Source: CAXSDR01 sp964236445
GTDB taxonomy: Bacteria > Actinomycetota > Actinomycetes > Motilibacterales > Motilibacteraceae
Assembly: GCA_964236445.1 (NCBI GenBank)
Contig: CAXSDR010000065.1
Coordinates: forward strand, 1 to 21,179
Direction: 5' to 3'
DNA: 21,179 bases
The notes below the pieces were generated by a model, which was not told the DNA's origin, searched no databases, and worked only from the letters and a program-made list of their open reading frames with translations. Positions within the stretch are counted from its first letter, which is position 1. Each line of letters opens with the position of its first letter. Shown one piece after another: positions 9,601 through 15,030 of the stretch. Made by a program: the position numbers and the translations under genes.

Positions 9601-9970
9601 CATAGCAGAACGAGTGGAAGGTCCAGGCCATGGGCTCGCCCGTCGTGCGCGCGAGCCGGGAAGTGATGCGCTCGCGCAGCTGCGACGCCGCCCTGCGGCT
9701 GAACGTCAGTGCGAGCACCTGGTCGGGCCGCAGCGGGTCGTCGGCGCGCTCGACGAGGGCGGCGACCGACTCGACGAGCGTGGTGGTCTTGCCGGTGCCC
9801 GGGCCGGCCAGCACGAGCAGCGGGCCGTCGCGGTGGGCCGCGACGCGCGCCTGGTGCTCGTCGAGCTGCACCCGCGCGGGTGCCTGCACCCCGCCCGCCA
9901 CGAGGCGGAAGCCTGCGGGGCGCGAGGGCCATGCGGTGGCGGCGCGGTGGGTGCTCATGACAACGGCCAT
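6620..9970 (-). CDS. adnA: AdnA subunit of the AdnAB helicase-nuclease
   Basis: A 1116-residue SF1A motor-nuclease, first gene of the adnA-adnB pair. Motor motifs: Walker A GPGTGKTTT (K61), TFSRRAA where most relatives have TFTNKAA, TFHSFCY, Walker B VFVDEYQD, GDPDQSIYAFRGAD, TAHRAKGLEWDVVVVPG and FYVAVTRARR. The nuclease has GSADRLE (D979), VVDFKTG (D993, K995) and QLGVYQ. C862 (TQCPLRWFL) plus C1096, C1099 and C1105 at the C terminus form the Cx2Cx5C pattern that holds a 4Fe-4S cluster in AddB- and Cas4-type nucleases; adnB lacks these cysteines. The start is the weakest point: the ATG at 9970 has no Shine-Dalgarno sequence, and a GTG at 9982 and an ATG at 9958 are alternatives. The frame extends further upstream but there overlaps the preceding gene. 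It lies 40 bases after the alkyltransferase-like gene and is probably co-transcribed with it. Confidence 0.93.
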   Translation of the reverse strand: MAVVMSTHRAATAWPSRPAGFRLVAGGVQAPARVQLDEHQARVAAHRDGPLLVLAGPGTGKTTTLVESVAALVERADDPLRPDQVLALTFSRRAASQLRERITSRLARTTGEPMAWTFHSFCYALVRAEQSPDDFGAPLRLLSGPEQDAVVRDLLGGSALGVGSVAWPAAMRAAMGTRGLVEEIRSVMARARELGLDPEDLALLAWQNGRDSWAAVADFLADYLDVLDSRGVVDYAEVVHRAVLIAETPAVRERLRRRWAAVFVDEYQDIDPAQERLLQALAGQGRHLVAVGDPDQSIYAFRGADVGALLEFPGRFVRLDGSRAPVLTLRRSRRAGASLLAASRALTSRMPVRALPRERVAEHRALTPVDAEHGTIDVRLHPSTGAELEDVADVLRRAHLEDGIAWSSMAVLVRSGRRSVPLVRRVLGAAGVPVEVAGDELPLAREPAVVPLLTGLRVAASREVLRARAAGDETWPPASRVEDHLTEEVAAALLASPLAAVDPSDLRALARELRTQDREAGAAPVPSAEALRDALAQPARLVAADQRVAGRVRALGLLLARVGTLLAEGGAAQDALWLLWEGTDWSARLQRSSDEGGASGRAADRDLDAVCALFDTVSRAGLRRGAIGALDLLAELEAEEIPGHPASERGVSGVRGDGSGQRDAVRVLTAHRAKGLEWDVVVVPGVQEGVWPDLRRRGSLLEPDRLGRGGLVEPPGFVELLAEERRLFYVAVTRARRRLVVSAVDSGEDDGERPSRFLAELGVEVVSLRRRRARPLAVGPLVAELRRIAVDPRSSPALVDEAVARLAELATARDDHGRVLVPSAHPDAWWGMLDVTDPGQPLRDGAAPVRLSGSALTGLTQCPLRWFLSHEVHADVTRSSAVSFGSVLHVLADEVARGALPPDATTLNACIDAVWSRLAFDAPWQSEQQRRQAYDAVERLLTWHTSAQSRGRGLLGSEVAFEVEVATPTGPVTLRGSADRLEVDAQGRVYVVDFKTGRSPLSGDVLAAHPQLGVYQTAVAAGAFDDVPGATREPGGAQLVHLRLPAGSKRADEPKTQTQPVPTPDEAGVTWVDIALGEAARRMRDEDFAPVTNETCDRCVYRRTCPARPEGHGVLA

Positions 9971-10010
9971 GTCATCACGCGGCACCGACAGACTGTGCGA
10001 TCCGACGCGC

Positions 10011-10319
10011 TCAGCGCGACGACGTGCCGTCCCATCGGGAGCGCCGCAGATCCACGCGCGTCCCGCCCGGGGACAGTGCCACGCCCTCGCCACGGAGCAG
10101 CCGCATCGCCTCACCGTCATGGCACAGCGCGGGGGTGCCGTCGGCACGCAGTACGCGCCACCACGACGTCTGTGCCCCCCACCGTGCCATCACCGACCCG
10201 ACGCCCCGGGCCGCACCCTCGCCCATGAGCTCGGCGACGTCGCCGTAGGACACCACCCGCCCGGGCGGCACCTGCTCGACGACGGCGAGCACGCGCAGCG
10301 CGTAGGCGGAGGGCTCCAC
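10011..10319 (-). CDS. Alkyltransferase-like protein (ATL, MGMT-type DNA-binding domain)
   Basis: A protein of about 102 residues resembling the C-terminal DNA-binding domain of O6-methylguanine methyltransferase. It has PPGRVVSYGDVAELMG, an Arg-finger segment ARGVGSVMAR, and SWWRVLRADG at the place where active enzymes have PCHRV. The reactive Cys is replaced by Trp, which defines ATL proteins: they bind alkylated guanine and flag it for nucleotide-excision repair rather than removing the alkyl group. The GTG at 10319 is preferred because AGGGTGG (10325-10331) sits 5 bases upstream; the GTG at 10328 gives 105 residues. It heads the adnA-adnB operon. I recall an ATL-like gene (Rv3204) near adnAB in M. 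tuberculosis. Confidence 0.88.
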   Translation of the reverse strand: MEPSAYALRVLAVVEQVPPGRVVSYGDVAELMGEGAARGVGSVMARWGAQTSWWRVLRADGTPALCHDGEAMRLLRGEGVALSPGGTRVDLRRSRWDGTSSR

Positions 10320-10350
10320 GACGGCCACCCTAGGCCGAGGGACCAGTCGA

Positions 10351-11595
10351 GTGAGCGACAGGGAATATGGCCCTGTGACATCCGCGATCGAGGCCGAGCG
10401 CACCCGTTCCGTCAGAGCGGCACTCGTGGCCAGCTATGTGGTCTTCTGCATTCACGGCGTGGCCCTGTCGTCGTGGGTGTCACGCATCCCGACCCTGCGA
10501 GACCAGCTGCACCTGAGTCCCCAGTCGCTCGGTCTGGTCCTGCTGAGCCCGGCGCTCGGCTCGCTGGTCGGGCCCACGCTGGCCGGACTGCTGGTCGCGA
10601 GGATCGGCTCCGGGGCCGTCGTCGCGATCATGGGCATCGTCCAGGCCGCGACCATGACGCTGGTCGGGCTCTCGGGCCGCGGAGGCCTGGTCGTGCTGAT
10701 CCCTGCCCTTCTGGTCATGGGCGTGGCGTTCGGCATGTGGGACGTCGCCATGAACGTCGAGGGGGCCACCGTCGAGCGCCAGGTGGGGCGCTCGGTGATG
10801 CCGCGCCTGCACGGCGCATGGAGTGTCGGAGCCCTCGTCGGCGCGCTGGTCGCCGCGGGCGCCTCGGCGCTGGGCCTCCCGCTCGTCGCCCACCTGGGCG
10901 CCGTCGGCGCCGCGGTGGCCCTCGTGGTCGTCGCGACCAGCCGTTCCTTCCTCGCCCCGGAACCCGACGCTGCCGAGCAGGCCGCGGCAGGCCGGGCGCG
11001 CGACGGTTCGGCCTGGCGCGAGCCGCGCACGATCATGCTCGGCTTGTTGGTTCTGGTCATGGGCTTCGCCGAAGGCACCGGCAGCGACTGGCTCGGTGTC
11101 ACAACCGTCGACTCCTACGGCGGCACCACGACGTTGGGCTCGCTGACGTACGCGCTGTTCGTCGCGGCGGCCACCTGCACGCGGTTCGCGGGTCCCGTGG
11201 CGATCAACCGCTTCGGCCGCGTGGCGACGCTGCGTGCGGGCGCGATCGTCGCGATGGTGGGCGTCGGCATCGTCGTTCTGGGTTCGGCCCTGCCGCTCGC
11301 TTTCGTCGGGGCGATCGCGTGGGGCGTGGGCATCAGCCTCGGCTTCCCCCTCGGCATGAGCGCGGCCTCCGACGACCCGTCACGCGCCACCGCGCGGGTG
11401 AGCGTCGTCGCGGCGATCGGCTACACGTCGTTCCTGCTCGGGCCGCCGCTCGTCGGGTGGCTCGCCGGCCTGCTGGGCGGCTCGGTGCAGCATGCGCTCG
11501 CCGTGGTGCTCGTCATGCTCGTGATCGGGGCGTACGCCGCGGCCGCCGCCGAACCTCTCGCCGAACCTCTCGCCGAACCTCTCGCCGAGACATGA
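10351..11595 (+). CDS. Major facilitator superfamily transporter
   Basis: A 414-residue, strongly hydrophobic protein with about twelve membrane segments arranged as two halves around a charged loop near residues 200-225. The first segment carries SWVSRIPTLRD, as in the YbjJ-type/FucP-like group of MFS proteins, so a sugar or metabolite exporter is possible, but the substrate is unknown. The GTG at 10351 has GAGGGA at 10337-10342 with an 8-base gap. A GTG at 10375 follows an AATAT-containing stretch and is an alternative. It is divergent from the ATL gene with a gap of about 30 bases and convergent with moeZ. The C terminus is unusual: AEPL is repeated three times from an exact 12-bp tandem repeat. 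Confidence 0.88.
   Translation: MSDREYGPVTSAIEAERTRSVRAALVASYVVFCIHGVALSSWVSRIPTLRDQLHLSPQSLGLVLLSPALGSLVGPTLAGLLVARIGSGAVVAIMGIVQAATMTLVGLSGRGGLVVLIPALLVMGVAFGMWDVAMNVEGATVERQVGRSVMPRLHGAWSVGALVGALVAAGASALGLPLVAHLGAVGAAVALVVVATSRSFLAPEPDAAEQAAAGRARDGSAWREPRTIMLGLLVLVMGFAEGTGSDWLGVTTVDSYGGTTTLGSLTYALFVAAATCTRFAGPVAINRFGRVATLRAGAIVAMVGVGIVVLGSALPLAFVGAIAWGVGISLGFPLGMSAASDDPSRATARVSVVAAIGYTSFLLGPPLVGWLAGLLGGSVQHALAVVLVMLVIGAYAAAAAEPLAEPLAEPLAET
11551..11586 (+). repeat. Three exact 12-bp tandem repeats at the MFS 3' end
   Basis: GAACCTCTCGCC is repeated three times without mismatch at 11551-11562, 11563-11574 and 11575-11586, coding for the AEPL repeats just before the stop codon. The unit is in frame, so gain or loss of copies would change only tail length. 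Confidence 0.9.
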
Positions 11596-11632
11596 GGCGT
11601 CCGGTGTCGCCATGACGACAGCGGACGCCTCA
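11593..11632. terminator. Bidirectional terminator between the MFS gene and moeZ
   Basis: A perfect 11-bp inverted repeat (TGAGGCGTCCG at 11593-11603, complement at 11622-11632) encloses an inner 5-bp stem (11605-11609 with 11616-11620) and a six-base loop. The stem begins inside the MFS stop codon and lies 27 bases beyond the moeZ stop, so it can serve both convergent genes. No long T-tract follows on either strand. Confidence 0.75.
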
Positions 11633-11659
11633 CGATCAGTAGGTCAGGTGGACAAGTGG

Positions 11660-12835
11660 TCAGTAGGTCGGCTGCGACGGGTCGATCTGGTTGACCCAGG
11701 CCACGACGCCGCCACCCACGTGGATCGCGTCTGCGAAGCCGGCGCCCTTGAGGATCGCGAGGACCTCGGCAGAGCGCTGGCCGGTCTTGCAGTGCAGCAC
11801 GATCTGCTTGTCCGAGGGCATCGCCTCGAGCGCCGACCCGTTGAGGAACTCGCCCTTGGGGATGAGCACCGCCCCGGGGATGAGGTTGATCTCGTACTCG
11901 TTGGGCTCGCGGACATCGACCAGCAGGAACGACCGGTCACCGGCCTCACGCTCCTTGAGCATGAGCTCGAGGTCACGCACGTTGATCGTGGAGCCCTTGG
12001 CAGCCTCGGCGGCGTCCTCGCTGATCGCGCCGCAGAACGCCTCGTAGTCGCCCAGCAGGCCGGTGATCGGCTCGCCGTTGGGGTCGCGGCGAAGCTTGAG
12101 CGTGCGGTAGGACATCTCGAGGGCGTCATAGACCATCAGCCGCCCGACGAGCGGGTCGCCGATGCCGACGATGAGCTTGATCGCCTCGGTGACCATGATC
12201 GAGCCGATCGACGCGCACAGCACGCCGAGCACCCCGCCCTCGGCGCACGACGGCACCATGCCGGGGGGCGGGGGCTCGGGGTAGAGGTCGCGGTACTGCG
12301 GGCCGTGCTCGGCCCAGAAGACGCTCACCTGGCCCTCGAAGCGGTAGATCGAACCCCAGACGTAGGGCTTGTCGAGCAGCACGGCGGCGTCGTTGACGAG
12401 ATAGCGCGTGGCGAAGTTGTCCGTGCCGTCGAGGATCAGGTCGTAGGGCGCGAAGATGTCGAGGGCGTTGGTCTCGTCGAGACGCTCCTCGTGCAGGATC
12501 ACGTTGACATAGGGGTTGACCTCGGCCACCGACTCCTTGGCCGACACGGCCTTGGACTTACCGATGTCGGACTGCCCGTGGATGATCTGGCGCTGCAGGT
12601 TCGACTCGTCGACGGTGTCGAAGTCGACGATGCCCAACGTGCCGACGCCTGCGGCCGCGAGATAGAGCAGCGCCGGGCTGCCGAGGCCGCCCGCACCGAC
12701 GACCAGGACCTTGGCGTTCTTGAGCCGCTTCTGCCCGGTCATGCCGACGTCGGGAATGATCAGGTGCCGAGAATAGCGACGCACCTCGTCGACGCTGAGG
12801 GATTCGGCCGGCTCGACCAGCGGGGGCAGACTCAC
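11660..12835 (-). CDS. moeZ: MoeZ: adenylyltransferase/sulfurtransferase (MoeB-rhodanese fusion)
   Basis: A 391-residue fusion of an E1-like adenylyltransferase (about 1-280) with a rhodanese domain (about 283-391). It should adenylate and sulfurate ThiS-type carriers such as MoaD and CysO for molybdopterin, thiamine or cysteine synthesis. Visible motifs: VGAGGLGSP (47-54), DFDTVDESNLQRQ, DGTDNFATR, the adenylation-domain PSCAEGG with C197, and the rhodanese loop HCKTGQRS with C349. E. coli MoeB holds zinc with two CxxC pairs; here the first is GPQYRD, so that structural zinc is absent. The GTG at 12835 has AAGGAG at 12846-12851, 10 bases upstream. It is the second gene after the duplicated-domain protein on the same strand, 103 bases downstream of it. 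Confidence 0.93.
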   Translation of the reverse strand: MSLPPLVEPAESLSVDEVRRYSRHLIIPDVGMTGQKRLKNAKVLVVGAGGLGSPALLYLAAAGVGTLGIVDFDTVDESNLQRQIIHGQSDIGKSKAVSAKESVAEVNPYVNVILHEERLDETNALDIFAPYDLILDGTDNFATRYLVNDAAVLLDKPYVWGSIYRFEGQVSVFWAEHGPQYRDLYPEPPPPGMVPSCAEGGVLGVLCASIGSIMVTEAIKLIVGIGDPLVGRLMVYDALEMSYRTLKLRRDPNGEPITGLLGDYEAFCGAISEDAAEAAKGSTINVRDLELMLKEREAGDRSFLLVDVREPNEYEINLIPGAVLIPKGEFLNGSALEAMPSDKQIVLHCKTGQRSAEVLAILKGAGFADAIHVGGGVVAWVNQIDPSQPTY

Positions 12836-12872
12836 GACGCTTCAACTCCTTGGGCGCAACAGGTGTGGATCT

Positions 12873-12892
12873 CCGGCCGGCACTTCGGCCGG
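12873..12892 (-). other. Hairpin between the duplicated-domain gene and moeZ
   Basis: CCGGCCG (12873-12879) and CGGCCGG (12886-12892) form a perfect 7-bp stem around a six-base loop. It lies 47 bases after the upstream gene and 38 before moeZ on the minus strand. It could end the upstream transcript or structure the moeZ leader; no T-tract follows. Confidence 0.4.
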
Positions 12893-12938
12893 GTGTTCGC
12901 CAGACGCAACGATCCCATACCGGGCGCGATTCCCGAAG

Positions 12939-13703
12939 TCACGGTTCGGGGCCCGGCCGGGGGTCGGGGAGCCCCTCGAGGCGCCGGTTGACCGCGGCGA
13001 GGGTTGCGCGTACGACCGCCTGCCGGGTGTCCTCGCGCACCACCGAGGCACCGGAGAGCCGCTCGCCGCCGAGCTCGGTCACCATCGTCACGACGACGAC
13101 AGCAGTGCGCAGAGAGCCCGTCGTGGCGATCTCGACGTGCTCGATCTCGAAGCGGCACGGCGCTTTCACGATCGACTGCACCGCTCGCAGCGTGGCCAGG
13201 GCGACCGCGCGGTGCACACCCGTCGCGTTCGTCGTGCCGTCGGCGACACCTGCCGTCTGCACGCCGTGGCGCGAGAGCCGGATGGTCACCGTGGTCAGCA
13301 GGCCGGTGGTGGACAGCTGCAGCCGCTCGATCGCGACGCGCGGCGAGGCAAGCCCGACGTCAGGCGCGGGCAGCTGCACAGGTGCCGGTGGCGGCACCGG
13401 CGGGAGCTTGGCAGCGTGACGCCCGCGGAGGCCGGCACCGTCGTCCTCCACGAGGTGGACCCGCTCGGCGTCGACGGCCATCGCGAAATGCGTACGCAGC
13501 AGGCGGTCGGCGGCCCGTGCGACGTCGACCTCGTCGGCACCGGGCAGGAGGCGTACGCGCAGCGCACCGAGCCCACCGGGGTCGCCCAGCTCCGGCTCGA
13601 GCTCGGCGTCAGCGACCCCGGGCAGCGCACGCAGCGCCGCGACCACCGCAAGTCGCGTGCGGGTGGCGTCGTCGGCGCTGCGCGGAAATCGGTCTCGTGA
13701 CAC
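12939..13703 (-). CDS. Unrecognised protein with a duplicated domain of about 60 residues
   Basis: A 254-residue, probably soluble protein that I cannot assign to a named family. Residues 1-95 form an alpha/beta-looking region, then a Pro-rich linker (LPPVPPPAPVQLPAP). Two tandem repeats follow at about 120-180 and 185-246. Each runs IExxxIxTTGxLxTxVxV, then a Gly-containing turn, then RAVxxATLxAV, i.e. three or so strands followed by a helix. No catalytic residues, cysteine clusters or membrane segments stand out. The start is a GTG at 13703 with only a poor CGGAG two bases upstream, so it is uncertain. It is divergent from DUF3107 and upstream of moeZ on the same strand. In M. tuberculosis unassigned genes flank moeB1 (Rv3205c, Rv3207c); I cannot say whether either is the homologue. 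Confidence 0.72.
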   Translation of the reverse strand: MSRDRFPRSADDATRTRLAVVAALRALPGVADAELEPELGDPGGLGALRVRLLPGADEVDVARAADRLLRTHFAMAVDAERVHLVEDDGAGLRGRHAAKLPPVPPPAPVQLPAPDVGLASPRVAIERLQLSTTGLLTTVTIRLSRHGVQTAGVADGTTNATGVHRAVALATLRAVQSIVKAPCRFEIEHVEIATTGSLRTAVVVVTMVTELGGERLSGASVVREDTRQAVVRATLAAVNRRLEGLPDPRPGPEP

Positions 13704-13798
13704 GGCTCCGGAAGTCTGTCAGCAGTGGTCGCCCTCAGGATGCACGGGCCGCACCTAGGGTGGGTCCTTTCCGCAATCTTGTCGCGCATCTTTTTTCC

Positions 13799-13804
13799 AG
13801 GAGG
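13799..13804 (+). promoter_or_regulatory. Ribosome-binding site deciding the DUF3107 start
   Basis: AGGAGG, seven bases before the GTG at 13812, is the best Shine-Dalgarno match in the window and settles the start of the small gene. Confidence 0.8.
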
Positions 13805-13811
13805 CATCGGC

Positions 13812-14036
13812 GTGGAGGTCAAGATCGGCGTGCAGCACGCACCCCGCGAGATCGTGCTGGAGAGCACTTCGAGCGCCAGCGATGTGGCGGACACCGTGAC
13901 CAAGGCACTGAGCGGCGGTGGCGTGCTGAGCCTCACCGACGACCGGGGCCGTCAGGTCATCGTCCCGGTCGACAAGGTGGCCTATGTCGAGATCGGCGAG
14001 CCGGAGGCACGGCGCGTCGGGTTCGGGGCGATGTAG
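13812..14036 (+). CDS. DUF3107 protein (TB9.4-like)
   Basis: A 74-residue protein beginning VEVKIGVQHAPREIVLES and ending in VAYVEIGEPEARRVGFGAM, the pattern of the actinobacterial DUF3107 family (mycobacterial TB9.4). Its function is unknown to me. The GTG at 13812 is fixed by a perfect AGGAGG at 13799-13804 with a seven-base gap; the frame open to 13725 is non-coding leader. The leader also holds a T-tract just before the ribosome-binding site. It is convergent with the ferritin-like gene and close to rhlE, as in the M. tuberculosis neighbourhood. Confidence 0.9.
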   Translation: MEVKIGVQHAPREIVLESTSSASDVADTVTKALSGGGVLSLTDDRGRQVIVPVDKVAYVEIGEPEARRVGFGAM

Positions 14037-14089
14037 GGGCGCGCGTCCCCCACGGACCCTGCTGCCGCGCTGCTGCGTCGGGCGCCCGG

Positions 14090-14812
14090 TCAGGCTGAGA
14101 GCCCGAGGGTGGCCATCCGCCGCGTGTGGGCATCGGTCAGCCGGGCGAACAGCCGACCCACCTCGGCGAGGTCGAAGCCCGGGTTGTCCGGCGTCCCTGC
14201 GAGCAGTGCCGACAGGGCGTCGTGCTCGGCGGCGACGCGTTGTGCCTGACTGAGGGCCTCACCGACGAGCCGACGCCCCCACAGCGCGAGCCGGCCCCCG
14301 ACCCGGGGGTCGGCTGCGATGGCCGCCCGCACATGCTCCACCGCAAAATCGGTCTGACCGGTGTCCTCGAGGACCCGGTGCACCAGCTCACGGGTCGAGG
14401 CGTCGACGAACGCGGCAGCCTCGCGCGTGAAGTCCTTCGCGATCCCGTCGCCGACGTACGCCTTCACCAGCCCCTCGAGCCAGCTGCCCGGGGCCGTGCG
14501 CTGGTGAAACTCCTCGAAGGCCGCCGAGAACGGCGCCATGGCGGTGGCAGGGTCCGCGCCCAGCGAGCGCAGTCGCTCGCGCAGCAGCTGGTGGTGACCG
14601 AACTCGGCGACCGCCATGGCCGCCAGCTCGGCGCGCGCGTCGAGCGTCGGAGCCAGGGCGGAGTCGGCGCTCAGGCGCTCGAACCCGACGAGCTCGCCGA
14701 GGGCGAGCAGCGCCAGCAGGTCGACCGTGCCCGAGGCTGCCGCCGAACCCTGGCCGACCTCTAGCACCTCTCGCTGCGGCTCGTCCGGCGGGGCTGCGGC
14801 GTCGTCATCCAC
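14090..14812 (-). CDS. Ferritin-like fold protein
   Basis: A 240-residue, helix-rich protein resembling the actinobacterial ferritin-like domain family found next to rhlE (Rv3210c in M. tuberculosis, from memory). After a disordered acidic start (1-25) come helices with ELVGFERLSAD (E40), AVAEFGHHQLL (E70, H73), DFTREAAAFVD and FAVEHVRAAI (E159, H160). An ExxH pair is present once, but the full two-iron ligand set is not obvious, so metal binding and catalysis are uncertain. The GTG at 14812 is preceded by TAGGCT with seven bases between and no Shine-Dalgarno sequence, indicating a leaderless mRNA. It is divergent from rhlE and convergent with DUF3107. Confidence 0.85.
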   Translation of the reverse strand: MDDDAAAPPDEPQREVLEVGQGSAAASGTVDLLALLALGELVGFERLSADSALAPTLDARAELAAMAVAEFGHHQLLRERLRSLGADPATAMAPFSAAFEEFHQRTAPGSWLEGLVKAYVGDGIAKDFTREAAAFVDASTRELVHRVLEDTGQTDFAVEHVRAAIAADPRVGGRLALWGRRLVGEALSQAQRVAAEHDALSALLAGTPDNPGFDLAEVGRLFARLTDAHTRRMATLGLSA

Positions 14813-14819
14813 GGCCCGG

Positions 14820-14825
14820 AGCCTA
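14820..14825 (-). promoter_or_regulatory. -10 box TAGGCT of the ferritin-like gene (leaderless)
   Basis: TAGGCT on the minus strand ends 7 bases before the GTG start at 14812. It is the same hexamer at nearly the same distance as at nudC and the PHP gene. No clear -35 box is seen. Confidence 0.45.
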
Positions 14826-14833
14826 GTCGCGGG

Positions 14834-14839
14834 TAGGAT
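14834..14839 (+). promoter_or_regulatory. Candidate -10 box TAGGAT of rhlE
   Basis: TAGGAT fits TANNNT and would start transcription near 14846, giving rhlE a leader of 130-170 bases. That leader contains a 7-bp inverted repeat (14870-14876 with 14892-14898) and an upstream ORF. No -35 box is evident. Confidence 0.3.
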
Positions 14840-14967
14840 CAGGGTCGTACGCCATTGCAGTACGCCCGGTCGGTGCCCCGATCGGCATCCTGCACCGATC
14901 GCCGGTCTTCGCTGTCGCCCGCGGTTCTGCTACGTCGTCCGCCTGTCCCATCGGCGGGACGCAGCAT

Positions 14968-15030
14968 GTGACCGTTGCGAGCGCGCCCCGGCACGCCGCT
15001 GAAAGGCACTGCTATTCCTACTTTCCGTGA
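14968..15030 (+). CDS. Possible short upstream ORF overlapping the rhlE start
   Basis: A GTG at 14968 opens 20 codons ending at TGA 15028-15030, in another frame from rhlE and spanning both candidate rhlE start codons. It has no clear Shine-Dalgarno sequence, so translation is doubtful. If translated, its stop 12-14 bases past the proposed AUU start would allow coupling to rhlE. Confidence 0.2.
   Translation: MTVASAPRHAAERHCYSYFP

Noticed and set aside
6635..10228. Plus-strand open frame of 1197 codons
   Set aside because: It is exactly antisense to adnA, shows no domain pattern, and is of the kind produced by GC-rich codon bias.
3243..10319. adnAB as a new defence or CRISPR-like system
   Set aside because: The paired helicase-nucleases match known AdnA and AdnB in motifs, order, length and neighbourhood; no repeats, cas genes or toxin partners are present.
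10375..10377. GTG at 10375 as the MFS start with AATAT as a leaderless -10 box
   Set aside because: The box does not fit TANNNT well, while the GTG at 10351 has GAGGGA at a good distance; kept only as an alternative.
11612..12991. Plus-strand open frame of 459 codons
   Set aside because: Antisense to moeZ; no recognisable domain.
14037..14089. Terminator between DUF3107 and the ferritin-like gene
   Set aside because: Only a GGGCGC/GCGCCC pair with a loop of about 39 bases can be found, too weak to call.
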